NCBI RefSeq assembly: GCF_016862075.1
Contig: NZ_BOMG01000042.1
Span: 186,001-250,000, forward strand
Length of the DNA: 64,000 nt
Reading direction: 5' to 3'
Source: Actinoplanes couchii
GTDB lineage: Bacteria > Actinomycetota > Actinomycetes > Mycobacteriales > Micromonosporaceae
Part shown: positions 33,761 to 42,263 of the stretch, in pieces
Layout of the letters: the number at the start of each line of letters is the position of its first letter
Numbering within the stretch: position 1 is the first letter of the stretch
Program-made: the position numbers and the translations under genes
Notes under the pieces: generated by a model
Database searches by the model: none
What the model was told of the DNA's origin: nothing
The model's input: only the letters and a program-made list of their open reading frames with translations

Positions 33761-34512
33761 CCCGCACCCTCGGCGTCAGCCTGAAGATGTACTTCGGCTA
33801 CGACCAGACACTGCGCTGGTGCCGGACCGTGGTCGCCAAGCTCGGTGACCACCCGGCCCTGGTCAGCGGGGACGTGCGGCTGTTCATCCTGCCGTCGTTC
33901 CCGGCGGTGCCGGCCGTGTCGGAGATCCTGCGGGGCACGCCGATCAGCACCGGCGGGCAGAACCTGGCCGCCGCCGACAGCGGCGCGTGGACCGGCGAGG
34001 TCAGCGGCAGCTTCCTGCGCGAGGCCGGCGGGAAGTTCGTCGAGGTGGGACACGCCGAGCGGCGCACCCACTTCGGTGAGGACGAGACGATCGTGTCGGA
34101 CAAGACCGCGGCGGCGCTGCGGGCGGGTCTGGTGCCGGTGCTCTGCCTCGGCGAGAAGAACCGGATGCCCGTGGACCAGGCCGCCGCCGAGGTGCAGCGG
34201 CAGTTCGTCACCGCGCTGCAGGCCAGCCGCCGGTACGGGCTGGGCGGCTCGCTGGTTCTCGCGTACGAGCCGTTCTGGGCGATCGGGGCCGCCGAACCCG
34301 CCTCGGACGAGCACATCTCCGGGGTGTGCGAGCACCTGCGCAAGGTCGTCGCGTCCGAGGCCGCGCATCCGGACAGCGCGGTCATCTACGGCGGCAGCGC
34401 CGGGCCCGGGCTGCTCACCCGGCTGGGCGGCACCGTGGACGGGCTGTTCCTCGGACGGTTCGCGCACGACCCGGACGCCCTCGCCGCGATCGTTGCGGAG
34501 GCCGCGGCATGA
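33757..34512 (+). CDS. lerI: L-erythrulose 1-phosphate isomerase (triosephosphate isomerase family)
   Basis: 251 aa TIM barrel. The catalytic residues of the family are visible: Lys in V-S-L-K-M-Y, His in E-V-G-H-A-E-R-R and Glu in A-Y-E-P-F-W-A-I-G; the phosphate loop is Y-G-G-S-A-G-P-G. It differs from housekeeping TpiA in its N-terminus ([10 protein letters not shown]). It would isomerise L-erythrulose 1-phosphate to D-erythrulose 4-phosphate. Overlaps derI by 4 bases (ATGA). Confidence 0.9.
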   Translation: MTRTLGVSLKMYFGYDQTLRWCRTVVAKLGDHPALVSGDVRLFILPSFPAVPAVSEILRGTPISTGGQNLAAADSGAWTGEVSGSFLREAGGKFVEVGHAERRTHFGEDETIVSDKTAAALRAGLVPVLCLGEKNRMPVDQAAAEVQRQFVTALQASRRYGLGGSLVLAYEPFWAIGAAEPASDEHISGVCEHLRKVVASEAAHPDSAVIYGGSAGPGLLTRLGGTVDGLFLGRFAHDPDALAAIVAEAAA

Positions 34513-35303
34513 CCTCGACCATCGGCTTGAGCACGTACGCGTTCTTCTGGCAGTGGCATCCGACGGCGGCGAAACCGATCAGCCTCGACACGATGCTGGA
34601 GCGGACCGCCGCGCACGGGGTGACGCTGTTCCAGATCTGTGACTACCCGTTGATCGAGGAGCTGGATCTGGCGGCCGTCAAGGCGACCGCGGACCGGCTG
34701 GGGATCACGCTGGAGCTGGGCACACGGGGCCTTTCTGTCGAACATCTCACGAAATATCTGGACATCGCGGGGGCGCTCGGCGCTTCCGTGGTGCGTAGCA
34801 TGTTCAACACGGTCAGCCATCAGCCGACTCTCGACGAGGCCACCCGACTTCTCACCACGGCGATTCCGTCGTACGAGAAAGCCGGTGTGGTCCTGGCCCT
34901 GGAGACCTACGAACAGGTCCCGACCCCGACCGTGGTGGCCGCGGTGGAAGCCGTCGGCTCGCCCCACCTGGGCATCTGTCTCGATCCGGCGAACAGCGTG
35001 GCCGCCCTGGAGCACCCCCGCGACACCGTCGAGCGGACCGCCCCGTACGTGAAGAACATTCACGTCAAGGACTTCTCCTTCACCCGCAAGGACGGCTGGG
35101 TCGGCTTCACGCTGGCCGGCTGCCCGCTCGGCGAGGGCCTCCTCGACTACGACCACATGATCGACACCGTGCGCCCGGCGGAGCGCGGCGTCAACCAGAT
35201 CATCGAGCACTGGGTGCCCTGGCAGGGGGATCCGGAGACGACACAGCAGCTCGAAGACCGCTGGACCATTCACAACCTGAACTACCTGAGGAGCCGGAAA
35301 TGA
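34509..35303 (+). CDS. oiaC: 3-oxo-isoapionate decarboxylase (xylose isomerase-like TIM barrel)
   Basis: 264 aa. Divalent metal ligands of the sugar phosphate isomerase/epimerase family can be placed: Glu in L-A-L-E-T-Y-E, Asp in I-C-L-D-P-A-N, His in N-I-H-V-K-D-F and Glu in I-I-E-H-W-V-P. The start S-T-Y-A-F-F-W-Q-W is typical of the OiaC group. It would decarboxylate 3-oxo-isoapionate to L-erythrulose, linking apnO to lerK. Overlaps lerI by 4 bases. Another epimerase is possible in isolation, but the full gene set fits only this pathway that I know. Confidence 0.87.
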   Translation: MTSTIGLSTYAFFWQWHPTAAKPISLDTMLERTAAHGVTLFQICDYPLIEELDLAAVKATADRLGITLELGTRGLSVEHLTKYLDIAGALGASVVRSMFNTVSHQPTLDEATRLLTTAIPSYEKAGVVLALETYEQVPTPTVVAAVEAVGSPHLGICLDPANSVAALEHPRDTVERTAPYVKNIHVKDFSFTRKDGWVGFTLAGCPLGEGLLDYDHMIDTVRPAERGVNQIIEHWVPWQGDPETTQQLEDRWTIHNLNYLRSRK

Positions 35304-36148
35304 AGCTGACCATCGCGGTAGTGGGCGCGGGCGGCAAGATGGGCATGCGCGTCTCGAACAACCTGGCGCGCAGTGAGCACACCGTGTTCTACGCGGAGAA
35401 CTCGCCCGCCGGCCAGCAGCGCACCATCGACGCCGGCCGCGTCGTGACCGCGACCGACGAGGCCGTCAAGGACGCCGACGTGGTCATCCTCGCGGTGCCG
35501 GACATCGCCCTCGGCCCGGTCTCCACCGCTGTCGTCCCGCAGCTGCGCCCCGGCGCGATCGTGCTGACGCTGGACCCGGCCGCGGCGTACGCCAACCTGC
35601 TCTTCCAGCGCGAGGACGTCGAGTACGCCGTCGCCCACCCGTGTCACCCGTCGGTCTTCCTGCAGCGCAAGACCAAGGAGGAGCTGGAGGACACGTTCGG
35701 TGGCATCGCCGCGCCGCAGGACGTGGTCGCCGCCCTGGAGTCCGGTGACGCCGAGGTCCAGAAGACCGCCGAGACCGTCATCCGTCTCATGTACGCGCCG
35801 GTCCTCGACGTGCACTGGGTGACCGTCAAGCAGCTCGCGTACCTGGAGCCGACCCTGGTCGAGGTCGTCGCCTGCATGATCGGTTCGCTGCTCAACGACG
35901 CCCTGCGGGAGACCGTGGACACCGTCGGCGTGCCGGAGCCGGCCGCCCGCGCCATGCTCATGGGTCACGTGCAGGTGGCGCTGGCCAACGGTCTGCGCGG
36001 CGACAACCCGTTCTCCGACGCGTGCCTGATCGCGATGGACTACGGCCGCGACAAGATCATCAAGGAGGACTGGAAGTCCATCTTCGACGACGCCGAGCTG
36101 GACAGCGTCCTGAAGAAGATGCTGCACCTGGACCACATCGACCGCTGA
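35300..36148 (+). CDS. apnO: D-apionate oxidoisomerase
   Basis: 282 aa. N-terminal Rossmann domain with V-V-G-A-G-G-K-M-G-M-R, then the phosphogluconate-dehydrogenase-like helical C-domain, with conserved H-P-C-H-P-S-V-F, V-T-V-K-Q-L-A-Y-L-E-P-T-L-V-E and a C-terminal M-D-Y-G-R-D-K-I-I-K-E-D-W. It oxidises and isomerises D-apionate to 3-oxo-isoapionate with NAD, the first step after uptake. ATG overlaps the oiaC stop (ATGA). Last gene of the operon, followed by a strong hairpin. Confidence 0.87.
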   Translation: MKLTIAVVGAGGKMGMRVSNNLARSEHTVFYAENSPAGQQRTIDAGRVVTATDEAVKDADVVILAVPDIALGPVSTAVVPQLRPGAIVLTLDPAAAYANLLFQREDVEYAVAHPCHPSVFLQRKTKEELEDTFGGIAAPQDVVAALESGDAEVQKTAETVIRLMYAPVLDVHWVTVKQLAYLEPTLVEVVACMIGSLLNDALRETVDTVGVPEPAARAMLMGHVQVALANGLRGDNPFSDACLIAMDYGRDKIIKEDWKSIFDDAELDSVLKKMLHLDHIDR

Positions 36149-36163
36149 CCGTCCCAGCGGGGG

Positions 36164-36203
36164 GAGAGACGCGGCCTCACCTGGGGAGGAGGCCGCGTCT
36201 CTC
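36164..36203 (+). terminator. Hairpin terminator of the D-apionate operon
   Basis: A perfect 15-bp stem (36164-36178 and 36189-36203) with a 10-base loop, 16 bases after the apnO stop. Confidence 0.85.
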
Positions 36204-36380
36204 GGTCGTGAACCGGCGGCGGTGTTCCGTCGCGGTCAGCCCGGTCTCGCGGCGCGGCAGGGCGCGCGGGTTCGCCGCGTTGTCGGCGATCTCGGCGCCG
36301 TGATCGCGCCGCACCACGTCCGGCTCTCAGCTGCTCACGAACCGGGCCGATAGGACCGGGGAGCGGCGGTAGGAGGTGCC

Positions 36381-36743
36381 ATGGCGCGGGTGCTGGTGGT
36401 CGACGACGAACCGGACGTCCGTGAGCTGGTGGCGATGTGGCTGCGTGCCGACGGCCACGAGGTCGTGGTCGCCGAGTGTGCCGCCACCGCGCTGTCGGCG
36501 GTCGAGCGGGACGGCATGGCCGATGTCGCGGTGGTCGACGTCGACCTGCCCGGCGTCGACGGGGTGGAGCTGGCTGCCGAGCTGCGGCGGCGTACGGCCG
36601 GGCTGCCTGTGGTGTTCCTGACCGTGCTCTGGTCCGGCGCCGACGTCGCGCGCCTTCGTGAACACGGCCACTACCTGCGTAAACCTTGCAGCCCGGCGGC
36701 GTTGCGGCAGGTCGTCGGTGAGTTGACCGGAGCCACCCGGTGA
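36381..36743 (+). CDS. Single-domain response regulator (receiver)
   Basis: 120 aa CheY-like receiver: acidic pocket D8/D9, phospho-acceptor Asp53 (VVDVDLPG), Thr81 and Lys101 (LRKPC). No output domain, so it signals by protein contact or relays phosphate. ATG 36381 with GGAGGTG upstream. Its stop overlaps the start of the MASE1 kinase gene (GTGA), marking them as partners. Confidence 0.92.
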   Translation: MARVLVVDDEPDVRELVAMWLRADGHEVVVAECAATALSAVERDGMADVAVVDVDLPGVDGVELAAELRRRTAGLPVVFLTVLWSGADVARLREHGHYLRKPCSPAALRQVVGELTGATR

Positions 36744-38839
36744 GCCTGCTGAGGACGGTGGCGTTCGCGGTGCTGTACGTCGCCGCCACGATTGCCGGCC
36801 GCATGACGATCATGGACGGGACGAGCCTGAGCCTGGTGTGGCCGGCCGCCGGGGTGGCGGCGGTCTGGTTCGGCGCCCAGTGGCAGTCCCGGACCCGCTG
36901 GGTGGACGTCGCCGCACTGTCGGTGATCACCTGGACGGTGAACGTCGCCACCGGCGCGAGCGGGATCCTGGCCGCCGCGTTCGTGGTGGCGAACCTGCTG
37001 CAGGCCGGGGTGTTCCTGGTCCTGATCCGCCGGTGGCGTCCGCACCTGTGGGGCGCCGGTGGCACCGAACAGTTGCGTAGCCCCCGCGATCTGTGGGCGC
37101 TGCTGGGCGCCGGGTTCATCGCTACGACCGCCGGCGCTGCGGTCGGGCCCACCGCGGTGTGGCTGGTCACCGGCCACTACTCGGCCGCCATCACCGCCGT
37201 GTGGCTGGTCCGGAACACGGCGAGTGTGCTGCTCATCGGTGCCGTCGGCCTGTGCTGCGGGCACGCGGTCAGCGTCTACCGGGCCCGGCACGGGTCTCTG
37301 CGCGGCTGGTGGCGCCAGGCCGCCACGGCCCTTCGGGCGACACCCCCCGAACGCCTTTTCGAGTACGCCGGACTGGCGCTCTGCTCCACCGTCGCCTACC
37401 TGGCCGGTTTCGCCCTGACCCACGGCCTGCCGATCGCGTTCGCGCTGATCGCGCTGACGGTGTGGGCGGCCATGCGTCTCGCCACCCCGTTCGTGGTGCT
37501 GCACGATCTCGCGGTCGGCGGCATCGTGGTGGTGTTCACCCTCGCCGGGCACGGCACCTTCGCCGCTATCGAATCGCACGCGATGCGGGCCTTCGTCGCG
37601 CAGTTGTTCGTGGTGATGGTCGCCGTGGTCGGGCTGGCCCTGGCTCTCGGCCGGGACGAGCGGCAGGCGCTGCTGATCGAACTCGCCTCGGAGAAGGCGG
37701 CTCTGGCCGTTGCGCACGACGAGGCGTCCCGGCGTGCGGAGATGATGCAGACCATCATCGAGTCGATGGCCGACGGTCTGTCGGTCGTCGACGCCGGCGG
37801 TCGGGTGGTGCTGCGCAATCCGGCGGCGGTGCGGCTGCTGGGTGGGCGGCTGAGCCCGGACGACGTGGTCGCTCCCAGCGGGCACTACGGTATCTGCCAT
37901 CTCGACGGCAGCCCGATGGCCGACGACGAGTCGCCGTACGTCCGGGCGCTGACCGGCGAGGACATCGGCATGGACGTACTGGTCCGGAACGAGGGTGTCC
38001 CGGAAGGCCGGATCCTGTCGGTCCAGGCGACCACCATCGACCACGACCGGGACGGCCGTGCCGTGGTGCTGCTCTACACCGACGTCACCGCCGACCGCCG
38101 GCTGCGGGAGGAACTCACCGGTTTCGCCGGGGTCGTCGCGCACGATCTCCTGAACCCGCTGACCACCGTCGAGGGGTGGACCACCGCGGCGGTCGAGACC
38201 CTCGCCGGCTCCACGGACCCGGCAGCAGTGGAGGCCGGTGAGCAGTTGGCGCGGGTGTCGCGGGCGGCCGTGCGGATGCGGCACCTGATCAACGACCTGC
38301 TCGCCTACACGACCGCCCGGGATTCGGCGATCACCGAGGTGGAGGTCGACGTGCACGCGATCGTGGCGGACATCGTCGTCGCGCGGACCGACGCCGCGCA
38401 GGCCTCGGGTGGTCCGGTGCCGCGGTTCCGGTTCGACACGCTGCCGTGGGTGCGGGCCGATCCGGTGCTGTTGCGGCAGTTGGTCGACAATCTGATCGCC
38501 AACGCCATCAAGTACACCGCGCCGGGTGTCACGCCCCTCCTGGAGATCACGTCGCGGATCGCCGGCGACCGTACCGAGATCACCATCGCCGACAACGGGA
38601 TCGGCATCCCGGCCGGGCAGCACGACGCGATCTTCGGCAACTTCCACCGGGCGCACCGCAGCGCCGGTTACAGCGGCACCGGGCTGGGTCTGGCGATCTG
38701 CCGGCGCATCGTGGACCGGCACGGTGGCACCATCGCCGCGTCCGACAACCCGGGTGGCGGCAGTCGTTTCACGTTCACGCTCGCCACCGCGGACGCCGGT
38801 GTTCCGCTGCGTGTCTCCGACGGATTCCAGTACGCCTGA
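36740..38839 (+). CDS. Membrane sensor histidine kinase, MASE1-PAS-HisKA-HATPase
   Basis: 699 aa. The first 300 residues are a MASE1-type integral membrane sensor with about eight helices (starts LYVAATIAG, then LSLVWPAAGVAAVWF). A PAS domain spans about 335-445 (IIESMADGLSVVDAGGRVVLRNPAAV). The H-box is V-V-A-H-D-L-L-N-P-L-T with His468, and the ATPase has N-box N-L-I-A-N-A-I-K-Y, G1 D-N-G-I-G-I and G2 G-T-G-L-G-L-A-I-C. All catalytic motifs are intact. GTG start overlapping the receiver gene. The stimulus is unknown. Confidence 0.93.
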   Translation: MSLLRTVAFAVLYVAATIAGRMTIMDGTSLSLVWPAAGVAAVWFGAQWQSRTRWVDVAALSVITWTVNVATGASGILAAAFVVANLLQAGVFLVLIRRWRPHLWGAGGTEQLRSPRDLWALLGAGFIATTAGAAVGPTAVWLVTGHYSAAITAVWLVRNTASVLLIGAVGLCCGHAVSVYRARHGSLRGWWRQAATALRATPPERLFEYAGLALCSTVAYLAGFALTHGLPIAFALIALTVWAAMRLATPFVVLHDLAVGGIVVVFTLAGHGTFAAIESHAMRAFVAQLFVVMVAVVGLALALGRDERQALLIELASEKAALAVAHDEASRRAEMMQTIIESMADGLSVVDAGGRVVLRNPAAVRLLGGRLSPDDVVAPSGHYGICHLDGSPMADDESPYVRALTGEDIGMDVLVRNEGVPEGRILSVQATTIDHDRDGRAVVLLYTDVTADRRLREELTGFAGVVAHDLLNPLTTVEGWTTAAVETLAGSTDPAAVEAGEQLARVSRAAVRMRHLINDLLAYTTARDSAITEVEVDVHAIVADIVVARTDAAQASGGPVPRFRFDTLPWVRADPVLLRQLVDNLIANAIKYTAPGVTPLLEITSRIAGDRTEITIADNGIGIPAGQHDAIFGNFHRAHRSAGYSGTGLGLAICRRIVDRHGGTIAASDNPGGGSRFTFTLATADAGVPLRVSDGFQYA

Positions 38840-38891
38840 TAACAACTTTTAGGATTCTTTTTAAATACGGCGATCGGCGGTTGTCAACATA

Positions 38892-38920
38892 TTGACGAGG
38901 CGAAACACGGGGGTAACAAT
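38892..38920 (+). promoter_or_regulatory. Predicted promoter of the CBM32 protein gene
   Basis: -35 TTGACG (38892-38897) and -10 TAACAAT (38914-38920) with a 16-17 base spacer, in an unusually A/T-rich gap. The -35 overlaps a small inverted repeat GTCAA-CATA-TTGAC (38883-38896). Confidence 0.5.
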
Positions 38921-38924
38921 CGCT

Positions 38925-38940
38925 GGGAGAGCGCTCTCCC
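38925..38940. promoter_or_regulatory. LacI-type operator GGGAGAGCGCTCTCCC
   Basis: A perfect 16-bp palindrome with the central CG/GC step typical of LacI-family carbohydrate repressors. It starts 5 bases after the predicted -10 box, covering the expected transcription start, and lies 30 bases before the start codon. Confidence 0.75.
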
Positions 38941-38969
38941 CGCGTCACCCTCGTCCGACAGGCAGGTAC

Positions 38970-41174
38970 ATGAGACCCCCGACTTCCCCACAGACCCGCC
39001 GACGGGCCGTACTGAGCACCGTCCTCGCCGCCACCCTCGGTGTCACCGTCGTCTCGGTCGCCTCCAGCGCCAGCGCCGCCGACATCCCGGTGTCCCAGGG
39101 CAAACCGGCCACCGCCTCGTCCGTCGAGAGCGCCGCCTTCCCCGCCTCCGCAGCAGTCGACGGCGACGCCGGCACCCGCTGGTCGAGCACGTTCGCCGAC
39201 CCGCAGTGGTTGCAGGTCGACCTGGGCAGCTCCCAGCCGATCACCCAGGTGGTGCTGAACTGGGAGGCCGCGTACGCCTCGGCGTTCACCATCCAGACCT
39301 CCGCCAACGGCAGCACCTGGACGAACATCAGCCCGGTCACCGCGGGCCAGACCGGCGTGCAGACGCTCGCCGTCAACGGCACCGGCCGGTACGTGCGGAT
39401 GAACGGCACCACCCGCGCCACCCCGTACGGCTACTCGCTCTGGGAATTCCAGGTCTTCGGCAGCGGCACCACGCCCACCCTGCCCACCTCGGACACCCCG
39501 GACTTCGGCTCCAACGTGCGGATCTTCGATTCGTCCACCTCGGCGGCGACCATCCAGACCGCCGTGGACCAGGCGTTCAATTCCCAGCTGCGCAGCCCCA
39601 CCGCCCAGTTCGGCACCCAGCGCCACGTCTTCCTCTTCAAGCCCGGCACGTACGGGCGGGTCTGGGCCAACGTCGGCTTCTACACCACGATCGCCGGTCT
39701 CGGGCTCAACCCCGACGACGTGACGATCAACGGCGCGGTCAACGTGGACTCCGGCTGGAACTACGGCGACGAATCCAACGCCACCCAGAACTTCTGGCGC
39801 AGCATGGAGAACCTGTCGATCGTGCCCGACGGCGGCACCAACCGGTGGGCGGTCTCCCAGGCGGCCCCGATGCGCCGCGTGCACATCAAGGGCAACCTGA
39901 CCCTCGCGCCGTCGAACCAGGACAACGGGCAGGGCTACTCCAGCGGCGGCTACCTGGCCGACTCGATCGTCGACGGCGTCGTCTCCTCCGGCTCCCAGCA
40001 GCAGTGGTACACCCGCGACAGCAAGATCTCGCGCTGGGACGGCGGCGTCTGGAACATGGTCTACTCCGGTGTCCAGGGCGCTCCGGCCAACGCGTTCCCG
40101 AACCCGCCGCACACCACCCTCGCCACCACGCCGGTGACGCGGGAGAAGCCCTACCTGTACGTGGACAGCGCCGGCCTCTACCGGGTCTTCGTCCCCGCCC
40201 TGCGGCGCAACTCCGCGGGCGCCACCTGGCCGAACGCCGCCGGCACCTCGATCCCGATGCGCGAGTTCTACGTCGCCAAGCCCGGTGACAGCGCCGCCCG
40301 GATCAACTCGGCGCTCGCGCAGGGCCTGAACCTGTTCTTCACCCCCGGCACGTACAACCTGGACCAGACCCTGCGGGTCACCCGGGCCAACACCGTGGTC
40401 ACCGGCATCGGCTTCCCGACCCTGATCCCGACCGGCGGGGTCGAGGCCCTGAACGTGGCCGACGTCGACGGGGTCAAGGTCAGCGGACTGACCTTCGACG
40501 CCGGTACGACCAACAGCCCCACCCTGATGAGCGTCGGGCAGGCCGGGGTGCACACCGACCACGCCGCCAACCCGATCAGCCTGCAGGACGTCTTCTTCCG
40601 CATCGGCAGCAGCGTCCAGGGCAAGGCCACCACCACGCTCGCCGTGCACAGCGACGACACCATCATCGACCACATCTGGGCCTGGCGGGCCGACCACGGC
40701 GGCGCGCCCACCGGCTGGGCGGTCAACACCGGCGACACCGGCGTCATCGTGAACGGCGACGACGTCCTGGCCACCGGTCTGTTCGTCGAGCACTACCAGA
40801 AGTACGAGGTGATCTGGAACGGCAACCGCGGCAAGACGATCTTCTTCCAGAACGAGAAGCCGTACGACGTACCGAACCAGGCCTCCTGGATCGGTCCCCG
40901 TGGCAACGGGTACGCCGCCTACAAGGTCGCCGACGCCGTCACCGACCACGAACTGTGGGGCGGCGGCTCGTACTCCTTCTTCAACGTCAACCCGAGCGTC
41001 CGGGTGGACCGCGCGTTCGAGGTGCCGAACCGGGCCGGCGTCAAGCTCCGCAGCATCCTGACGGTGTCGCTGGGCGATGTCGGCACGATCGCCAACGTCG
41101 TCAACGACACCGGTGGCTCGGTCCCCAACCCGGCCGGCAACACCGTCCCGCGCAACGTCGTCTCCTACCCCTGA
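38970..41174 (+). CDS. Secreted CBM32 (F5/8 type C) protein with a beta-helix domain
   Basis: 734 aa. Twin-Arg-containing N-terminus (T-R-R-R-A-V-L) with a signal peptide ending S-A-S-A-A. Residues about 38-165 form an F5/8 type C / CBM32 galactose-binding-like domain: A-S-S-V-E, G-D-A-G-T-R-W-S-S, W-L-Q-V-D-L-G, and Y-V-R-M. The remaining 560 residues look like a right-handed beta-helix related to pectate-lyase-like or GH55-like proteins (F-K-P-G-T-Y-G-R-V, F-F-T-P-G-T-Y-N-L, repeated V-N-G / I-I-D-H). No catalytic residue can be named safely. It probably binds or cleaves a polysaccharide and is controlled by sugar through the LacI-type palindrome. Confidence 0.85.
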   Translation: MRPPTSPQTRRRAVLSTVLAATLGVTVVSVASSASAADIPVSQGKPATASSVESAAFPASAAVDGDAGTRWSSTFADPQWLQVDLGSSQPITQVVLNWEAAYASAFTIQTSANGSTWTNISPVTAGQTGVQTLAVNGTGRYVRMNGTTRATPYGYSLWEFQVFGSGTTPTLPTSDTPDFGSNVRIFDSSTSAATIQTAVDQAFNSQLRSPTAQFGTQRHVFLFKPGTYGRVWANVGFYTTIAGLGLNPDDVTINGAVNVDSGWNYGDESNATQNFWRSMENLSIVPDGGTNRWAVSQAAPMRRVHIKGNLTLAPSNQDNGQGYSSGGYLADSIVDGVVSSGSQQQWYTRDSKISRWDGGVWNMVYSGVQGAPANAFPNPPHTTLATTPVTREKPYLYVDSAGLYRVFVPALRRNSAGATWPNAAGTSIPMREFYVAKPGDSAARINSALAQGLNLFFTPGTYNLDQTLRVTRANTVVTGIGFPTLIPTGGVEALNVADVDGVKVSGLTFDAGTTNSPTLMSVGQAGVHTDHAANPISLQDVFFRIGSSVQGKATTTLAVHSDDTIIDHIWAWRADHGGAPTGWAVNTGDTGVIVNGDDVLATGLFVEHYQKYEVIWNGNRGKTIFFQNEKPYDVPNQASWIGPRGNGYAAYKVADAVTDHELWGGGSYSFFNVNPSVRVDRAFEVPNRAGVKLRSILTVSLGDVGTIANVVNDTGGSVPNPAGNTVPRNVVSYP

Positions 41175-41187
41175 TCCGCACGTGAAC

Positions 41188-41224
41188 AAGGGCCACCGGT
41201 GCTCCGTCCGCACCGGTGGCCCTT
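41188..41224. terminator. Bidirectional hairpin terminator
   Basis: A perfect 15-bp stem (41188-41202 and 41210-41224) with a 7-base loop between the convergent CBM32 and alcohol dehydrogenase genes. Confidence 0.85.
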
Positions 41225-41237
41225 CAGGTATCGCCGG

Positions 41238-42263
41238 CTACGGGACCAGGATGGCCCGGCCCCGGACCCGGCCGGCGGTCAGGTCGTCGATCGCCTGCTG
41301 GAAGTCGTCGAGGGCGTACTTCGCGGTGTGCAGGGTGACCCTGCCCTGTGCGGCCAGGGCCATCAGGGCCGCCAGGTCGTTGTAGCTGCCGACCAGGTTG
41401 CCGATGATGTTGATCTCGGCGGAGATCAGGTCGATCGTCGGGACGTCGATGTTCTCGCCGTAACCGACCACGTGATAATCGCCGGCCCGCCGGGTCATCC
41501 GCAGGCCCTCGGCGGTGGAACCGCCCTCACCCACGAAGTCGATCACCACCTCGGCGCCGTGGCCTCCGGTCAACTGCAGCACCTCGTCGACCTGGCCGCC
41601 GGACGCGACCACACCGTGCCGCGCGCCGACACCGACCGCGAGCTTCACCGCGTCGGGGTTGCGGTCCACCACGATGATCTCGGCGGGGGACAGGGCCGCC
41701 ATCACCTGGATGCCGATGTGGCCCAGACCGCCCGCGCCGATCATCACCACCCGGTCACCGGCGCGCAGACGGCGGGCCGCCTTGGCCACCGCGTGGTAGG
41801 CCGTCAGGCCCGCGTCGGCCAGCGCTGCCACGTCCGCCGGTTCGAGGCGGTCGTCGAGTCTGACCACGCTGCGGGCCGACGTCTTCAGGATCTCCGCGTA
41901 ACCGCCGTCGGTATCGATGCCGGGGAACCTCGACGTCTCGCAGTGCACGTCGTCGCCGTCCCGGCAGGCCCGGCACAGGCCGCACGTCACCAGCGGATGC
42001 ATGATGACCTTGTCGCCCTCGGTCACGTTGGTGACCGCGCTGCCCACCGCGGTGACCCAGCCCGCGTTCTCGTGACCGATCGTGTACGGCAGCGCCACCC
42101 CGGACTTCGCGGCCCACTGCCCTTCCAGGATGTGCAGGTCGGTGCGGCACACCCCGGCGCCGCCGACCTCGACCAGGACGTCGTGCGGCCCGGTGACGAC
42201 CGGTTCCGGCACCTCGTCGAGGCGTAACGGCTGGTGGTAGCCGGTGACCCGAACGGCTCTCAT
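41238..42263 (-). CDS. Zinc-dependent alcohol dehydrogenase of the propane-monooxygenase accessory type
   Basis: 341 aa. Catalytic zinc: Cys39 (GVCRTD), His64/Glu65 (IGHENAG); structural zinc: Cys94, 97, 100 and 108. Rossmann G-A-G-G-L-G-H. It resembles the NAD-dependent alcohol dehydrogenase encoded in actinobacterial propane monooxygenase (prm/mim) clusters, where it oxidises the alcohol made by the monooxygenase. It starts at ATG 42263, overlapping the DUF59 gene stop by four bases. The monooxygenase itself is not in the window. Confidence 0.9.
   Translation of the reverse strand: MRAVRVTGYHQPLRLDEVPEPVVTGPHDVLVEVGGAGVCRTDLHILEGQWAAKSGVALPYTIGHENAGWVTAVGSAVTNVTEGDKVIMHPLVTCGLCRACRDGDDVHCETSRFPGIDTDGGYAEILKTSARSVVRLDDRLEPADVAALADAGLTAYHAVAKAARRLRAGDRVVMIGAGGLGHIGIQVMAALSPAEIIVVDRNPDAVKLAVGVGARHGVVASGGQVDEVLQLTGGHGAEVVIDFVGEGGSTAEGLRMTRRAGDYHVVGYGENIDVPTIDLISAEINIIGNLVGSYNDLAALMALAAQGRVTLHTAKYALDDFQQAIDDLTAGRVRGRAILVP

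Noticed and set aside
33757..34512. Housekeeping triosephosphate isomerase
   Set aside because: It lies in a catabolic operon, and its N-terminal sequence differs from typical TpiA.
36671..38845. 724-residue minus-strand frame opposite the MASE1 kinase
   Set aside because: Low-complexity shadow typical of high-GC DNA; the kinase has all catalytic motifs.
38775..41213. 812-residue minus-strand frame opposite the CBM32 protein
   Set aside because: Val/Gly/Asp/Arg-rich shadow with no start context; the real gene has a signal peptide and promoter.
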